Below are positions 21,526 through 30,946 of a DNA stretch of 64,000 bases, piece after piece; the first letter of the stretch is position 1; every line of letters begins with the position of its first letter. The notes under the pieces are model-generated. The model saw only the letters and a program-made list of their open reading frames with translations, was not told where the DNA came from and ran no database searches. The position numbers and the translations under genes are program-made. This stretch comes from Clostridiales bacterium (GTDB lineage Bacteria > Bacillota > Clostridia > Peptostreptococcales > Anaerovoracaceae): NCBI GenBank assembly GCA_015058275.1, contig SVCQ01000001.1, positions 109,270 to 173,269 of the forward strand, written 5' to 3'.

Positions 21526-21530
21526 GGTGA

Positions 21531-21989
21531 TTACTCGTCGGAATTGAGTATCCTGTCAAACTGCTCTGTGATATACGGTACGTTCTCCTCTTTGTCCACT
21601 ACAACAAGAAGAGTATTGTCGCCGGAGATGGATCCGGCTATATGCTCAAGGCTCAGGCAGTCTATAGCCTCACACGCGGCTCCGGAGCATCCCGAGAGAG
21701 TCTTGACTACTATAAGGTTTTGGGCTACGGCATATGACAGAGTCGTCTCTCTGAAGATCTTGATGAATCTGTCGGAGATAGGCCTGTTGTCGTAATTGCC
21801 GGAGATGTATTTGTATCTGCCGTCTTTGGTCTGACCTTTGATGAGCTGGAGCTCACGTATATCTCTCGATACAGTAGCCTGCGTCACAGTATAGCCGGCA
21901 TCCCTCAGAAGTGTGAGCAGCTGGTCCTGAGTCTCGACTTCATTGGTCTTGATTATTTCGAGTATTTTGTTTTGTCTGGATAGTCTCAT
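21531..21989 (-). CDS. argR: Arginine repressor ArgR
   Basis: 152-aa hexameric regulator. The winged-helix DNA-binding half contains QDQLLTLLRDAGYTVTQATVSRDIREL. The C-terminal arginine-binding and oligomerisation half contains VVKTLSGCSGAACEAID and IAGSISGDNTLLVV. Overlaps the upstream HD-GYP gene by 4 nt (ATGA) and lies 5 nt before recN. It senses arginine and controls arg genes elsewhere in the genome. Confidence 0.95.
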   Translation of the reverse strand: MRLSRQNKILEIIKTNEVETQDQLLTLLRDAGYTVTQATVSRDIRELQLIKGQTKDGRYKYISGNYDNRPISDRFIKIFRETTLSYAVAQNLIVVKTLSGCSGAACEAIDCLSLEHIAGSISGDNTLLVVVDKEENVPYITEQFDRILNSDE

Positions 21990-24187
21990 GACTCCCCTCC
22001 GTTCTCGTTAACTTCGTTGCCTCTGACACTCTCGCCCTCCTGTTCGAGCTCATTGTAATAATCAAGTACGCTCTTTACCTCATCGATAGAATCCATGAAG
22101 GCCTCGACGCACTTAGGATCAAAGTGTGTCCCGGCATCTTCCTGTATGATGCTCACTGCCTTCTCAAACGGAATAGGAGGCTTATATATTCGCCTTGATG
22201 ATACGGCATCGAATACATCGGCTATAGCCATTATCCTGGCTGAAAGAGGTATATCCTCTCCCGAAAGACCTTCAGGATAGCCTTTGCCGTTCCATTTTTC
22301 GTGATGGTAGGCGGCCAGATTGCGTCCCTCCTCGAGATAGCTCTCGCCCTCAACAGACTCGATGACCCTGTCGAGCAGCTTCTTGCCCTCCGTAGTATGG
22401 GTCTTCATTATCTCGAACTCCTCATCCGTGAGCTTGCCCGGCTTATTGAGTATCACATCGGAAATGGCTATCTTGCCTATGTCATGAAGCGGAGCAGAAC
22501 GCTCTACATCGTAGATGAACTTATCCGTCAGCTGATCGCTGTAGTAGCCCTTGCGCCTGAGTCCCTCCATTATGATCCTGCAGTAGGCAGCGGTCTTGCG
22601 GACGTGGTTACCTGTATCGGAGTCCCTGCCTTCGACCATATCGGCCATGCTCATGATAAGGCCGTTCTGGAGCCTGAGTATGGATTCATTCTGAGCCTTT
22701 ATGTCCTTCATGTAGCTGACAGTATCCTCTGTCATCCTGCAGAATGCATTGTAGAGAGCTTCTATCTCATCATCGGTAGTGATCTTAAGATCGAGTACAC
22801 GTGAGAGGTTCCTTTCCATCTCAACTTCATCATCGACATCGTCACTGAACGCGAAGTCGCCCGCTGCCTTGGCCATGCTGTTGACAGGCAATACCAGCCT
22901 GTACTTGGTGATCCAAATGACCGTCACAAGTATGAGGATGAAGAATCCTACGAAGAGCAGGATGACCTTTATCGCAAATTCCTTTTCGTAAGCTGTAATA
23001 TCGTCAACTTTGACGTCGGCGCAGGCATAGCATACGCATTCGCCGGCAGAGTTCTTTACTGGCTCATAAGCCGTGAGCAGCCATCCGTAAGTATCGTTTG
23101 TCTCTATCGGCTCAATGCGCTCTCCTTTGAGAAGAGCCGGTATGTATTGAGTAAAGGATTCATCAAACGGTATGATCTCACCCGGAGGGGATCCTTCCAC
23201 ATCCTCGGTATCAAGATCGAAGACTACATGACATCCGTCCTCTTCTATCCTGTACACGTACAGATACTCGATGTCCGGTGTACTGTCTCTTATCCTTGTA
23301 AGCTGCTCTTTGGTCTCTTTATACCCTTCGGTGTCTTCACCATTTTTGAGATAAGCATCAACCATTTCCGGATCTACGCAGCTGCCTGCAAGCATAGCGA
23401 TGCCGTCAGCAGTCTTCATATGCTGTTCTTTTGAATAGTTGCGGAAGAGCGAAGAGCTGACACCGGTCACGGCAAGCGCAATGGCCAGCGATGCGATCAC
23501 GAGTATAAGTCCTATCCTGAAATTAAGAGAATTCCCTTTGAACTTCCAGGCCTCGGAGTTCAGTTCTTCCTCATCGAACGGTGTCTGCTCCCATCCGCTC
23601 AGCCAGAGTCTCGGCCTGATGTAATCTGGCACGAGCTTAACTATTATAAGAGCCGCAAAAACGCTTAACCCCTTATCTATGAAGTCGAGTGCATAGTTTG
23701 ATATGAGATGCGACATGAAGGTGCCTGTATGCAGGTTTGTCCTGCACCACTCTAACCAGACAAAAGATGTTCCCTCTGTCGACGGGCCATATACGGACCA
23801 TGTTATGACACCTCCATAGACTCCTCCGAAGAATGCAAGTATCGCTATATAGAGCAGCAGGAAACCCGGTGTCTTCAGCTTGTCTTTTCGATGCAGATAT
23901 ACGGTCACAAGCGCTATAAGAGCACTCACGGAAGCATAATAGATGGATGATTTGTCAAAGAAGATGAAATTGATGATATTGTTGATGACACCGGTGATGA
24001 TACCCGGCAGATAGCCGCCGAGTATGGACGCAGCTATGGTGCCGATATTATCAAGATAAAGCGGCAGTCCAAGCGCGCTGACAATATAAGATCCGCCGTA
24101 ATTCAGCAGCACACCGGCCAGAATAGGCAGCAGAGCTAAAGTACTGTTGTACGATGTCTTCATGTCTTTGAGCTGATTGTCCATCAT
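21986..24187 (-). CDS. Membrane HD-GYP phosphodiesterase with ECF-like N-terminus, sensor and HAMP
   Basis: 733-aa receptor predicted to degrade c-di-GMP. Residues about 15-200 form 5-6 helices resembling an ECF-transporter S component (LLPILAGVLLNYGGSYIVSA, GGYLPGIITGVINNIINF). A helix near 225-250 leads to an extracellular Cache-like sensor (about 250-395), then a second helix and a HAMP region (about 400-475). The HD-GYP domain (about 490-700) has APLHDIGKIAISD and HHEKWNGKGYPEGLSGEDI, so both the HD and GYP signatures are intact. ATG 24184 is an alternative start with better SD spacing. It sits between holA and argR. Confidence 0.9.
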   Translation of the reverse strand: MMDNQLKDMKTSYNSTLALLPILAGVLLNYGGSYIVSALGLPLYLDNIGTIAASILGGYLPGIITGVINNIINFIFFDKSSIYYASVSALIALVTVYLHRKDKLKTPGFLLLYIAILAFFGGVYGGVITWSVYGPSTEGTSFVWLEWCRTNLHTGTFMSHLISNYALDFIDKGLSVFAALIIVKLVPDYIRPRLWLSGWEQTPFDEEELNSEAWKFKGNSLNFRIGLILVIASLAIALAVTGVSSSLFRNYSKEQHMKTADGIAMLAGSCVDPEMVDAYLKNGEDTEGYKETKEQLTRIRDSTPDIEYLYVYRIEEDGCHVVFDLDTEDVEGSPPGEIIPFDESFTQYIPALLKGERIEPIETNDTYGWLLTAYEPVKNSAGECVCYACADVKVDDITAYEKEFAIKVILLFVGFFILILVTVIWITKYRLVLPVNSMAKAAGDFAFSDDVDDEVEMERNLSRVLDLKITTDDEIEALYNAFCRMTEDTVSYMKDIKAQNESILRLQNGLIMSMADMVEGRDSDTGNHVRKTAAYCRIIMEGLRRKGYYSDQLTDKFIYDVERSAPLHDIGKIAISDVILNKPGKLTDEEFEIMKTHTTEGKKLLDRVIESVEGESYLEEGRNLAAYHHEKWNGKGYPEGLSGEDIPLSARIMAIADVFDAVSSRRIYKPPIPFEKAVSIIQEDAGTHFDPKCVEAFMDSIDEVKSVLDYYNELEQEGESVRGNEVNENGGES

Positions 24188-24199
24188 ATTACCTCATGA

Positions 24200-25225
24200 T
24201 CACGGGCAGGCGGATATTGCGACAAGTTCCAGCGCTGTATCCTTATCTATGTCGCCTCTTTTGATGTCCCTGTCTGTATTGTAAAGATCCGTAAGGATCC
24301 TTTTGATGCGCTTCCTGTGATAACGACCCGCTGCGCTGTAGGCTCTTTTGAAGCGGAATTCGTTGACTCCTGTCCTCCTGGCCATCGCAGAGAGGCTGTA
24401 GCCTCTGTCAGAGAGCTCCAGCGAGTCGTACATGATCTCAAACTGCTTTGTTAATAGAGCCAGCACGGCCATAGCGCCGTCGTCATCACGAATGATGGCC
24501 TCAGCTATTGCAAGAGCCTTGCCGCGGTCGCCTGCCATAAGAGCGTCTACCAGATTGAACACAAAGCGGTCGCTGTCTCCTATGAATATCTCCTCAATAA
24601 GAGAAGCAGATATATCCTCGCCTTCGCAGGCTTTTACCGTCTTGGATATGTCTTTGTCGAGCTGAGACAGATCATAGGCGCTCCCTTTGTTGTAATAGCC
24701 TGTCACGTCGATCATGTGATCGAGCTCGCGCCTTGATATCAGCTTGCCGGCCGAATGGACACGCTTGGTGATGAATGCCTTGAGATCGGCTCTCTCAAGC
24801 CTTGCGAACTCGTAGGCGCCGCAGGCTTTGATCATCTTGCGGCCGTAGGCACTGATATCATCAGAGTATCTGCTCTCGATTCTGAATATGACTATTGATG
24901 AGTCCTGCCTCTGTGAAGCAAACTCAAGGAGCTCATCGGCTCCGGGATCGACTGTCTTCCTGTAAAGCGGCAGGTAGTTCCTGACCACGACTACACGCTT
25001 TGGCGAGAACATCGAATACGCTCTGGCCTCTGCCATTATGTCGTATGCGCCCACCTGATCGCCTTCAAGCACCCTGACATCAAGGTCACGGCTCTCCTCG
25101 TCGACATTGTCCTCTATGAGCCTGGCTACTGCCCAGTCCATAAGGTAATCCTCTGCTCCGTAAAACATCAGGACATCCTTTAATATGCCCTTTTTTCTGT
25201 CATTTACAAAGTCCTTATAGGCCAT
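24200..25225 (-). CDS. holA: DNA polymerase III delta subunit
   Basis: 341-aa clamp-loader subunit. It has the N-terminal MLMFYG-type strand (DVLMFYGAEDYLMDWAVARL), a central AAA+-like fold lacking a P-loop, VVVVRNYLPL, and a C-terminal helical collar (MAVLALLTKQFEIMYD). The start overlaps the comEC end by 11 nt. The comEC-holA order is a common Firmicute arrangement. Confidence 0.93.
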   Translation of the reverse strand: MAYKDFVNDRKKGILKDVLMFYGAEDYLMDWAVARLIEDNVDEESRDLDVRVLEGDQVGAYDIMAEARAYSMFSPKRVVVVRNYLPLYRKTVDPGADELLEFASQRQDSSIVIFRIESRYSDDISAYGRKMIKACGAYEFARLERADLKAFITKRVHSAGKLISRRELDHMIDVTGYYNKGSAYDLSQLDKDISKTVKACEGEDISASLIEEIFIGDSDRFVFNLVDALMAGDRGKALAIAEAIIRDDDGAMAVLALLTKQFEIMYDSLELSDRGYSLSAMARRTGVNEFRFKRAYSAAGRYHRKRIKRILTDLYNTDRDIKRGDIDKDTALELVAISACP

Positions 25226-27557
25226 CAGCTCTCCCCGGTCTGAAGGTATCGACCTTCAGTCTGTCTTTACGTATATCTATACCCACGGCACCGCTAAGGT
25301 CTGTCCTGTAGATGAGTATGCCTCTGGCCTCGAGACGCTCTATCGTCTGCGCGTGAGGATGTCCGTAAAAGTTGCCTGTACCGACCTGTATCACAGCGAT
25401 CTCAGGGGCTGCCGCATCCAGAAAAGCCTCGGATGAACTCGATTTACTGCCGTGGTGCGCGACCTTTAAAATGTCGCATTTAAGTACGTCCGTACCATCG
25501 TAGTATTTTAACATATCAGCTTCATCACTCTCAAGAAGATCGCCTGTTATCATGAGCCTGACACCCTTGTAATTTATGACGTACACATTGTTGTGTTCGT
25601 TTGGATCATCGGCGCTTACAGGTGATGAAGCTTCTCTCACCGGCCATATAGAATCTATGTAAACATCTTCTGTCAGTCTGATGCGGCAAAACGGCTCTAT
25701 GTAGTATGCCTTCTCTATCACCTCGCCCCCGCCACGGTAATCCGAAGGGATACCTATCCTGCCTATAGGGAAGTCCTCTGCCAGCTCAGTGATGCCTTTA
25801 TAATGGTCCATATGAAGGTGTGTGACCAAAGCCATGTCCAGAGCATCGGTTCCGCCGTGTAGGAGGTAAGGCGTCAGTATGCGCTCTCCCACATTGAAAT
25901 CCTGTTTGCCTCCGCCGTCTATCAGCAGGTGATGACCGCCCGCTCTTATGTGAGTGCAGTCGCCCTGACCTACGGATACGAAGACTACTTCATCGTCAGC
26001 AAAGCTGTCATACAGGCAGGCTCCCAGCATCATCACTGGCATCATCAGTAGAGCAGCGCTTCTGGAGATATCCCTGCCTTCCTTCCTTAATATTTTTATC
26101 CTGGTCCATTCTGTTGACAGACCGAATACCGTAATATAAATAGCGAGCGTGAGTGCCGCTCCAAGTCCTGCCACCCTGTACGAAAAGGACCCGTCCATCA
26201 TCAGCAGATTATTGACCTTCATCACCGCGTATGCCAGGAGCTCAGCGATCCATATGCCGGGTCCGGGGAACTGCCCTGTTACAACAGCTATCATCAGCAT
26301 CAGTATGCATACAGGCACCAGCAGCGATGAGATCAGTATCACAGGTATATTTATGAATACAGCAAGCGGGTTTATCCTGTAGAACGTATAGGCAGTCAGC
26401 GGTATGGTTCCGAGTTGCACTGAGATAAGAACGCCCATGGCCTCACCTGTAAATGATGATACCGGTCTTGTCAGAAACGCTATCCCGCTCATCGCAAGAA
26501 ACGAAAGCTCGAAGCCCGTATCTAAAAGCTGATACGGCTGCCATATCAATATGATAAGAGCCGCAAGGCTTACCGATGTGAGCAGATCAAAAGGCCTTTT
26601 GAAATGTATGGCTAGTATGCTTATGCTCATGACTATGCAGGCTCTTATGGTAGCCGGGCTCCACAGTGTCATCTCGCCGTACATGATCATCACTGCTATT
26701 ATCCCGAGAGCTGCTGTTTTTGTCCTCCTGCGGCCCGACAGCATACGAAGGAGTGCATACAGGAATCCCATATGAAGTCCGCTTACAGCAAGGATATGGC
26801 CCGTAGAATTGATATTGAATTCTTCTTTGAGCTCACTGCTTATATCCCTCTTGTCGCCAAACACAACTCCTCTGATAAAGCCTGCGGTCTCATCATCAAA
26901 GCTGTCTATAAAAGCCTCTCTCGTCCTGAAGAGATACCTCCGGAATCTCTCTGCTGGGCTGTTTCCTTCCTGGACGACATCTATCCCGCCGGCTTTGAAC
27001 CAGACTGCAACTCCCCTTGCTCTCAAGTACCTCTTGTAGTCAAAGCATCCGGGATTATCGGCGGATAGTACCTGTCTGTACTCACCCCCGGCCTCGATAA
27101 GCGCTCCGGTAAGCTCGTAAGCCTCGTCATATACTATATCTCCCGTCATATCCGTTGCGGGATGAGTGTCATAGTCATATAAGGCCAGCTGCATCAGACG
27201 CGGACCGCCGTATCTGCGTCCGCATCTTACGATAAGGCTTATCCTCTCGTCGTTCTCCGAGGCCGAGACCACTTTACATCTGATCCTGGCTTCGACCCCC
27301 TCATACTTTGAGGCTTCGTACTCATAAAGCGTATATCTTACGGCAAATGAGAGGAAGCCGCATATCATTACGGCTATCATTATCAGCTTGGCTCTGCGCA
27401 TTCGGTTAATATCCCCGCCTGCAAACAGAACAGCTATGGACAGCGCAATCATAAAGCCGATCGCTTCTGCTGTCCTGAGGCTCTCCAACATAAAAAAGCC
27501 GGCGGCGATACCGGCTGTGTACATTATTGTGAATGATGTCAGCTTCCTTCTGAGCAT
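25215..27557 (-). CDS. comEC: ComEC/Rec2 DNA-uptake channel protein
   Basis: Forms the membrane channel that passes single-stranded DNA into the cytoplasm during natural transformation. It has the N-terminal soluble region with OB-type ARIRCKVVSA, the Competence domain (FIRGVVFGDKRDIS, HILAVSGLHMGFLYAL and about 8 helices), and a C-terminal metallo-beta-lactamase domain with VGQGDCTHI, LVTHLHMDHYKGI, LMITGDL and KVAHHGSKSSSSEAF. It is full length, so competence looks functional. The frame is open from a TTG at 27578, but ATG 27557 has CAGGAG 9 nt upstream and is preferred. A conserved 53-bp element lies at 27601-27653. Confidence 0.95.
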   Translation of the reverse strand: MLRRKLTSFTIMYTAGIAAGFFMLESLRTAEAIGFMIALSIAVLFAGGDINRMRRAKLIMIAVMICGFLSFAVRYTLYEYEASKYEGVEARIRCKVVSASENDERISLIVRCGRRYGGPRLMQLALYDYDTHPATDMTGDIVYDEAYELTGALIEAGGEYRQVLSADNPGCFDYKRYLRARGVAVWFKAGGIDVVQEGNSPAERFRRYLFRTREAFIDSFDDETAGFIRGVVFGDKRDISSELKEEFNINSTGHILAVSGLHMGFLYALLRMLSGRRRTKTAALGIIAVMIMYGEMTLWSPATIRACIVMSISILAIHFKRPFDLLTSVSLAALIILIWQPYQLLDTGFELSFLAMSGIAFLTRPVSSFTGEAMGVLISVQLGTIPLTAYTFYRINPLAVFINIPVILISSLLVPVCILMLMIAVVTGQFPGPGIWIAELLAYAVMKVNNLLMMDGSFSYRVAGLGAALTLAIYITVFGLSTEWTRIKILRKEGRDISRSAALLMMPVMMLGACLYDSFADDEVVFVSVGQGDCTHIRAGGHHLLIDGGGKQDFNVGERILTPYLLHGGTDALDMALVTHLHMDHYKGITELAEDFPIGRIGIPSDYRGGGEVIEKAYYIEPFCRIRLTEDVYIDSIWPVREASSPVSADDPNEHNNVYVINYKGVRLMITGDLLESDEADMLKYYDGTDVLKCDILKVAHHGSKSSSSEAFLDAAAPEIAVIQVGTGNFYGHPHAQTIERLEARGILIYRTDLSGAVGIDIRKDRLKVDTFRPGRADGL

Positions 27558-27600
27558 GGCAGGTATCTCCTGCCACAATTTTACTTATCCGTGGCCTTCG

Positions 27601-27653
27601 ATACTGTACAAGTATGGCCATTAAAATTTTGTCGGATCCCGGGCATTTTTTGC
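27601..27653 (-). promoter_or_regulatory. Conserved 53-bp competence-type element upstream of comEC
   Basis: On the minus strand the block begins GCAAAAAATGCCCGGGATCC, continues CGACAAAATTTTAATGGCCA and ends TACTTGTACAGTAT. It matches the block at 63463-63515 at 41 of 53 positions without gaps. The CGACAA core (27634-27629) lies 77 nt from the comEC ATG, the same distance as in the Tad copy. No good sigma-A promoter is visible within it. It follows a hairpin at 27671-27693. Confidence 0.7.
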
Positions 27654-27670
27654 AGGAGGAACATATCAGG

Positions 27671-27693
27671 CGCCGTGATCACGGGGAACGGCG
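27671..27693 (-). terminator. Hairpin after rpe, weak terminator
   Basis: CGCCGT and ACGGCG arms directly after the rpe stop, but no U-tract follows. It may only slow transcription into the comEC promoter region. Confidence 0.3.
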
Positions 27694-28338
27694 TTATCCA
27701 CATATGCCTTTTATCTCTGCGTCCCTGTCAGGTGCCCTGAATACAGCAGAGCCGGCTACGATGATATCGACACCGGCATCTCTTACAAGATGAGCATTGA
27801 CGGAGCCTATGCCTCCGTCAACTTCGATCTCATAACTCAGACCGAGGTCATCGCGTTTGTCACGGTAGTACTCTATCTTTGGGAGAGACGAATCCATGAA
27901 CTTCTGTCCTCCGAATCCGGGCTCCACGGACATCACAAGTATGAGGTCTATATCAGCAAGGTAATCTTCGAGCACCTCAGGAGAAGTACCCGGCTTGACA
28001 GATACACCGGCTTTGACCCCATGCTCCTTGATGATCCTTACAGTAGCGGCAAGATCGCTGCAGGCCTCATAATGCACGGTTATGAATTCTGTATTATCGG
28101 TAACGAATCTGTCGATATATCTTACCGGCTCAGTTACCATCAGATGCACGTCAAACGGTACCGATGCATCCTCTTTGATGCTCTTCATAACATCAGGTCC
28201 GAAGCTGATATTAGGGACAAACATACCGTCCATGACATCAATATGCAGGTAATCTATGCCTCTTGAGCATACGTCCCTGACGTCTTCTCCCAGTCTTGAA
28301 AAGTCAGCTGCAAGTATCGATGGTGCTATCTTTGCCAT
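27694..28338 (-). CDS. rpe: Ribulose-phosphate 3-epimerase
   Basis: Interconverts ribulose-5-P and xylulose-5-P in the pentose phosphate pathway. TIM barrel of 214 aa with SILAADFSRLGEDV, YLHIDVMDGMFVPNISFG, FDVHLMVTEP, LVMSVEPGFGGQKFM and EVDGGIGSVNA. The start overlaps rsgA by 13 nt. It is the last gene of the priA-to-rpe cluster. Confidence 0.96.
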   Translation of the reverse strand: MAKIAPSILAADFSRLGEDVRDVCSRGIDYLHIDVMDGMFVPNISFGPDVMKSIKEDASVPFDVHLMVTEPVRYIDRFVTDNTEFITVHYEACSDLAATVRIIKEHGVKAGVSVKPGTSPEVLEDYLADIDLILVMSVEPGFGGQKFMDSSLPKIEYYRDKRDDLGLSYEIEVDGGIGSVNAHLVRDAGVDIIVAGSAVFRAPDRDAEIKGICG

Positions 28339-29213
28339 TGTTTTACCTCTTCTGTGATCATGATGTATGAATCGTATCTGCTCTTTGAGATATTTCCTTT
28401 CGCAAGAGCCTCCTTGACCCTGCAGTCGGGCTCATTGATGTGCATGCAGTCGGCATATCTGCAGTCAGTCTGATACTCTCTGAATTCAGGAAAGAGATCT
28501 CTTACCTCCCTGACGTCGATCTTTGGCATATCGAGTGAAGTGAAGCCCGGAGTGTCGTACAGCATAGTGCCGTCGCTCAGCGGGAATATCTCCACATGAC
28601 GAGTAGTATGCCTGCCCCTTCCGGTCCTGGAGCTGATATCCCCGGTCTCGGCCAGCGCATCCTGTACATCCGAATCCCCGCGAAGGAGATTTGTGATCGT
28701 AGACTTGCCTACTCCTGACGGCCCCGCAAGCGCTGTCCTGCGCCCCCTGATAAGGCCGCGCAGATCATCCGTCCCCTCTCCTGTGATGCCGTTGACGCAT
28801 ACTGCCGGATATACCCGTCCGTATAGATCACGGGCCTCAGCAAGAGCTTCCGGAGATGCAAGGTCAGTCTTTGATATGCATATCACGGGACTTATGCCCG
28901 CAAGCTCACACCCTGCGATAAGCTTGTCTATCACCGGATAGTTTACCTCAGGCTTGACTAACGAAAACACGACTACCAGTACATCCAGATTGGATACCGG
29001 CGGTCGTGTCAGGTAGTTCCTGCGTTCGATCACTCTGTTGATGACGCACTCGTCATCCTTGTCGTTGACATCGATCTCAAAATCCACGACATCACCGACA
29101 TAGATGAGTTCTTTATTACGTTTGAGGTTCCCGCGGGCTTTGCCCATGACAGTGATATTGCCGTCATGGACAAAGTAGAAACCTCCGATTCCCTTAACTA
29201 CGGTACCTGTCAT
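28326..29213 (-). CDS. rsgA: Ribosome small-subunit-dependent GTPase RsgA
   Basis: Circularly permuted GTPase for late 30S assembly. N-terminal OB fold (VKGIGGFYFVHDG), then G4 ISKTDLA before G1 GPSGVGKSTITNLL and G3 DTPGF, the hallmark permuted order. The C-terminal zinc motif is CRYADCMHINEPDC. 295 aa. It sits 14 nt after prkC in the usual prpC-prkC-rsgA-rpe order. Confidence 0.96.
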   Translation of the reverse strand: MTGTVVKGIGGFYFVHDGNITVMGKARGNLKRNKELIYVGDVVDFEIDVNDKDDECVINRVIERRNYLTRPPVSNLDVLVVVFSLVKPEVNYPVIDKLIAGCELAGISPVICISKTDLASPEALAEARDLYGRVYPAVCVNGITGEGTDDLRGLIRGRRTALAGPSGVGKSTITNLLRGDSDVQDALAETGDISSRTGRGRHTTRHVEIFPLSDGTMLYDTPGFTSLDMPKIDVREVRDLFPEFREYQTDCRYADCMHINEPDCRVKEALAKGNISKSRYDSYIMITEEVKQWQR

Positions 29214-29227
29214 ATATCACCGGCCCG

Positions 29228-30943
29228 TCAGTTGGTGCCTTCGGCTGGCTGGCCTTCGGCAGGCGTTTCAGGTGTCTCAGGCTTTGGCTCCGGACCGGAG
29301 CTGACCTCGAGGTCAATGGTGGAGCCCTTTTCGAGCTGCATGCCCGCCTGCCACTGCTGATATGTGACATAGCCCTTGCCTATCGAGTCGTCCCAGTCAT
29401 ATGAGATGTTGCCGACCTTGAATCCTGCGGACTTGATGGCCTTTTCGGCATCTTCGAGGCTCATCCTCGTTACAGAAGGAACGGAAGCTTTCTCAACGCC
29501 CTTACCGTCGGAGACAACGATATTGATCTTGCTCTCCTTGTCAAGGGATGTACCTGCGACAGGGTCCTGTTCGAGGACAAGTCCGGCATCCTCAGGCGAA
29601 GTGATTATCTTTTTATTGCCGAGCTTGTAGCCGTGGCTCTCAAGGAATGCCTCGACATCATCTGCCTGCATTCCTACTACGTTAGGTACGAGGCCTTCTT
29701 TGCTGCCCTTGGACAGATTGATGGTGATAGTGCCTTCCTTTGGAGTCTCCGTACCCGGCTCAGGATCCTGGAGAGCGACCCTGCCCTCGGCGTAATCCGA
29801 AGAGTAGATGTCCTTGCCCTGCTTGATCTTGAAGCCCTCCTCCTCAGCCTTTGCTGTGGCCTCCTCAAGAGTCATGTCAAGGAGATCAGGAGCTGCCTTG
29901 GTATCTGAGAATACGCCCATCTTCCAGGCGGCAAAGAGTCCGACGCAGAGCAGCAGAGCTGCGATCACTCCGGCGATGATGGCGATCTTCTTTTTGTTTT
30001 GTTTTTTCCTCTCGCGTTCCCTCTCTTCGACCTTTTGTTCGACGTTCTTTTCGAAGTCTTCTTTGCGTTTATTGCGCTTTTCGATGACCTCTGTGGACTC
30101 GAAGATCGAAGGTCCGGCAACGTTAGTTACGAAGGAGATGTTTTCGAGCTCCTGAATGAGCTCATCGGCACTTGCGTACCTGTTGGTCTGGTACTTGCTG
30201 GTCGCCTTCATGACGCATCTGTCAAGTGCAGGCGGGATGCCCGGCTCGAGTTCGATAGGCGGAACTATCTCTTCGTTGATATGCTTGAGAGCGACTGTGA
30301 CAGGATTGTCTCCGTCGAACGGAACCTTGCCTGTGAGCATCTCGTACATAACGATTCCGAGAGAATAAATATCCGAGCGCTCATCGACGTAATTGCCTCT
30401 GGCCTGCTCAGGCGAGAAGTAATGGACGGATCCGACGATCTTGCTGCCCGTCGAAAGCGTCGCGTCATTGACCGCTCTTGCTATACCGAAGTCTGCCAGC
30501 TTGGCGACTCCGTCCTCTGTGATCATGATGTTGTGAGGCTTGACGTCTCTGTGGATGATCTTATTTTTGTGGGCGACTCTGAGGGCTGCGGCCACCTGCT
30601 TGGAGATATCGATTACCTTGCGGTAGTCCATCGGAGCCTCGCGCTCGATGATCTTATTGAGGGTATCGCCCTCGATAAGCTCCATGACGATGTAGTTGAT
30701 ATTGCCCTCGCGGCCTACGTCATATACGCCTACGATATTAGGATGGGAAAGCCCGGCTGCAGCCTGCGACTCTCTCTTGAAATTCTCAACAAAAGTAGCA
30801 TCCTTGGTAAATTCAGGCCTAAGGATCTTGACGGCGATGAATCTGTTAAGGAGTTTGTCTTTGCCTTTATATACGACAGCCATACCGCCGTCGCCGATCT
30901 TCTCAAGAAGCTCGTATCGTCCGGAAAGTACTCTGCTAGCCAT
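29228..30943 (-). CDS. prkC: PASTA-domain Ser/Thr protein kinase PrkC
   Basis: Membrane kinase that senses muropeptides or lipid II and phosphorylates cell-wall, division and translation proteins. Kinase domain about 1-275: glycine loop EKIGDGGMAVVYKGKD, AVKIL lysine, HRDVKPHNIM, DFGIA and SPEQARG. The single membrane helix is IAIIAGVIAALLLCVGLFAAW (about 325-345). Three extracellular PASTA repeats follow (about 355-555), then a Pro/Glu-rich tail. The phosphatase partner is 3 nt upstream. Confidence 0.96.
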   Translation of the reverse strand: MASRVLSGRYELLEKIGDGGMAVVYKGKDKLLNRFIAVKILRPEFTKDATFVENFKRESQAAAGLSHPNIVGVYDVGREGNINYIVMELIEGDTLNKIIEREAPMDYRKVIDISKQVAAALRVAHKNKIIHRDVKPHNIMITEDGVAKLADFGIARAVNDATLSTGSKIVGSVHYFSPEQARGNYVDERSDIYSLGIVMYEMLTGKVPFDGDNPVTVALKHINEEIVPPIELEPGIPPALDRCVMKATSKYQTNRYASADELIQELENISFVTNVAGPSIFESTEVIEKRNKRKEDFEKNVEQKVEERERERKKQNKKKIAIIAGVIAALLLCVGLFAAWKMGVFSDTKAAPDLLDMTLEEATAKAEEEGFKIKQGKDIYSSDYAEGRVALQDPEPGTETPKEGTITINLSKGSKEGLVPNVVGMQADDVEAFLESHGYKLGNKKIITSPEDAGLVLEQDPVAGTSLDKESKINIVVSDGKGVEKASVPSVTRMSLEDAEKAIKSAGFKVGNISYDWDDSIGKGYVTYQQWQAGMQLEKGSTIDLEVSSGPEPKPETPETPAEGQPAEGTN

Positions 30944-30946
30944 GCT

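Noticed and set aside
27694-27702. Perfect DnaA box TTATCCACA near comEC
   Set aside because: It is formed by the last codons and stop of rpe, single, and not part of a cluster.
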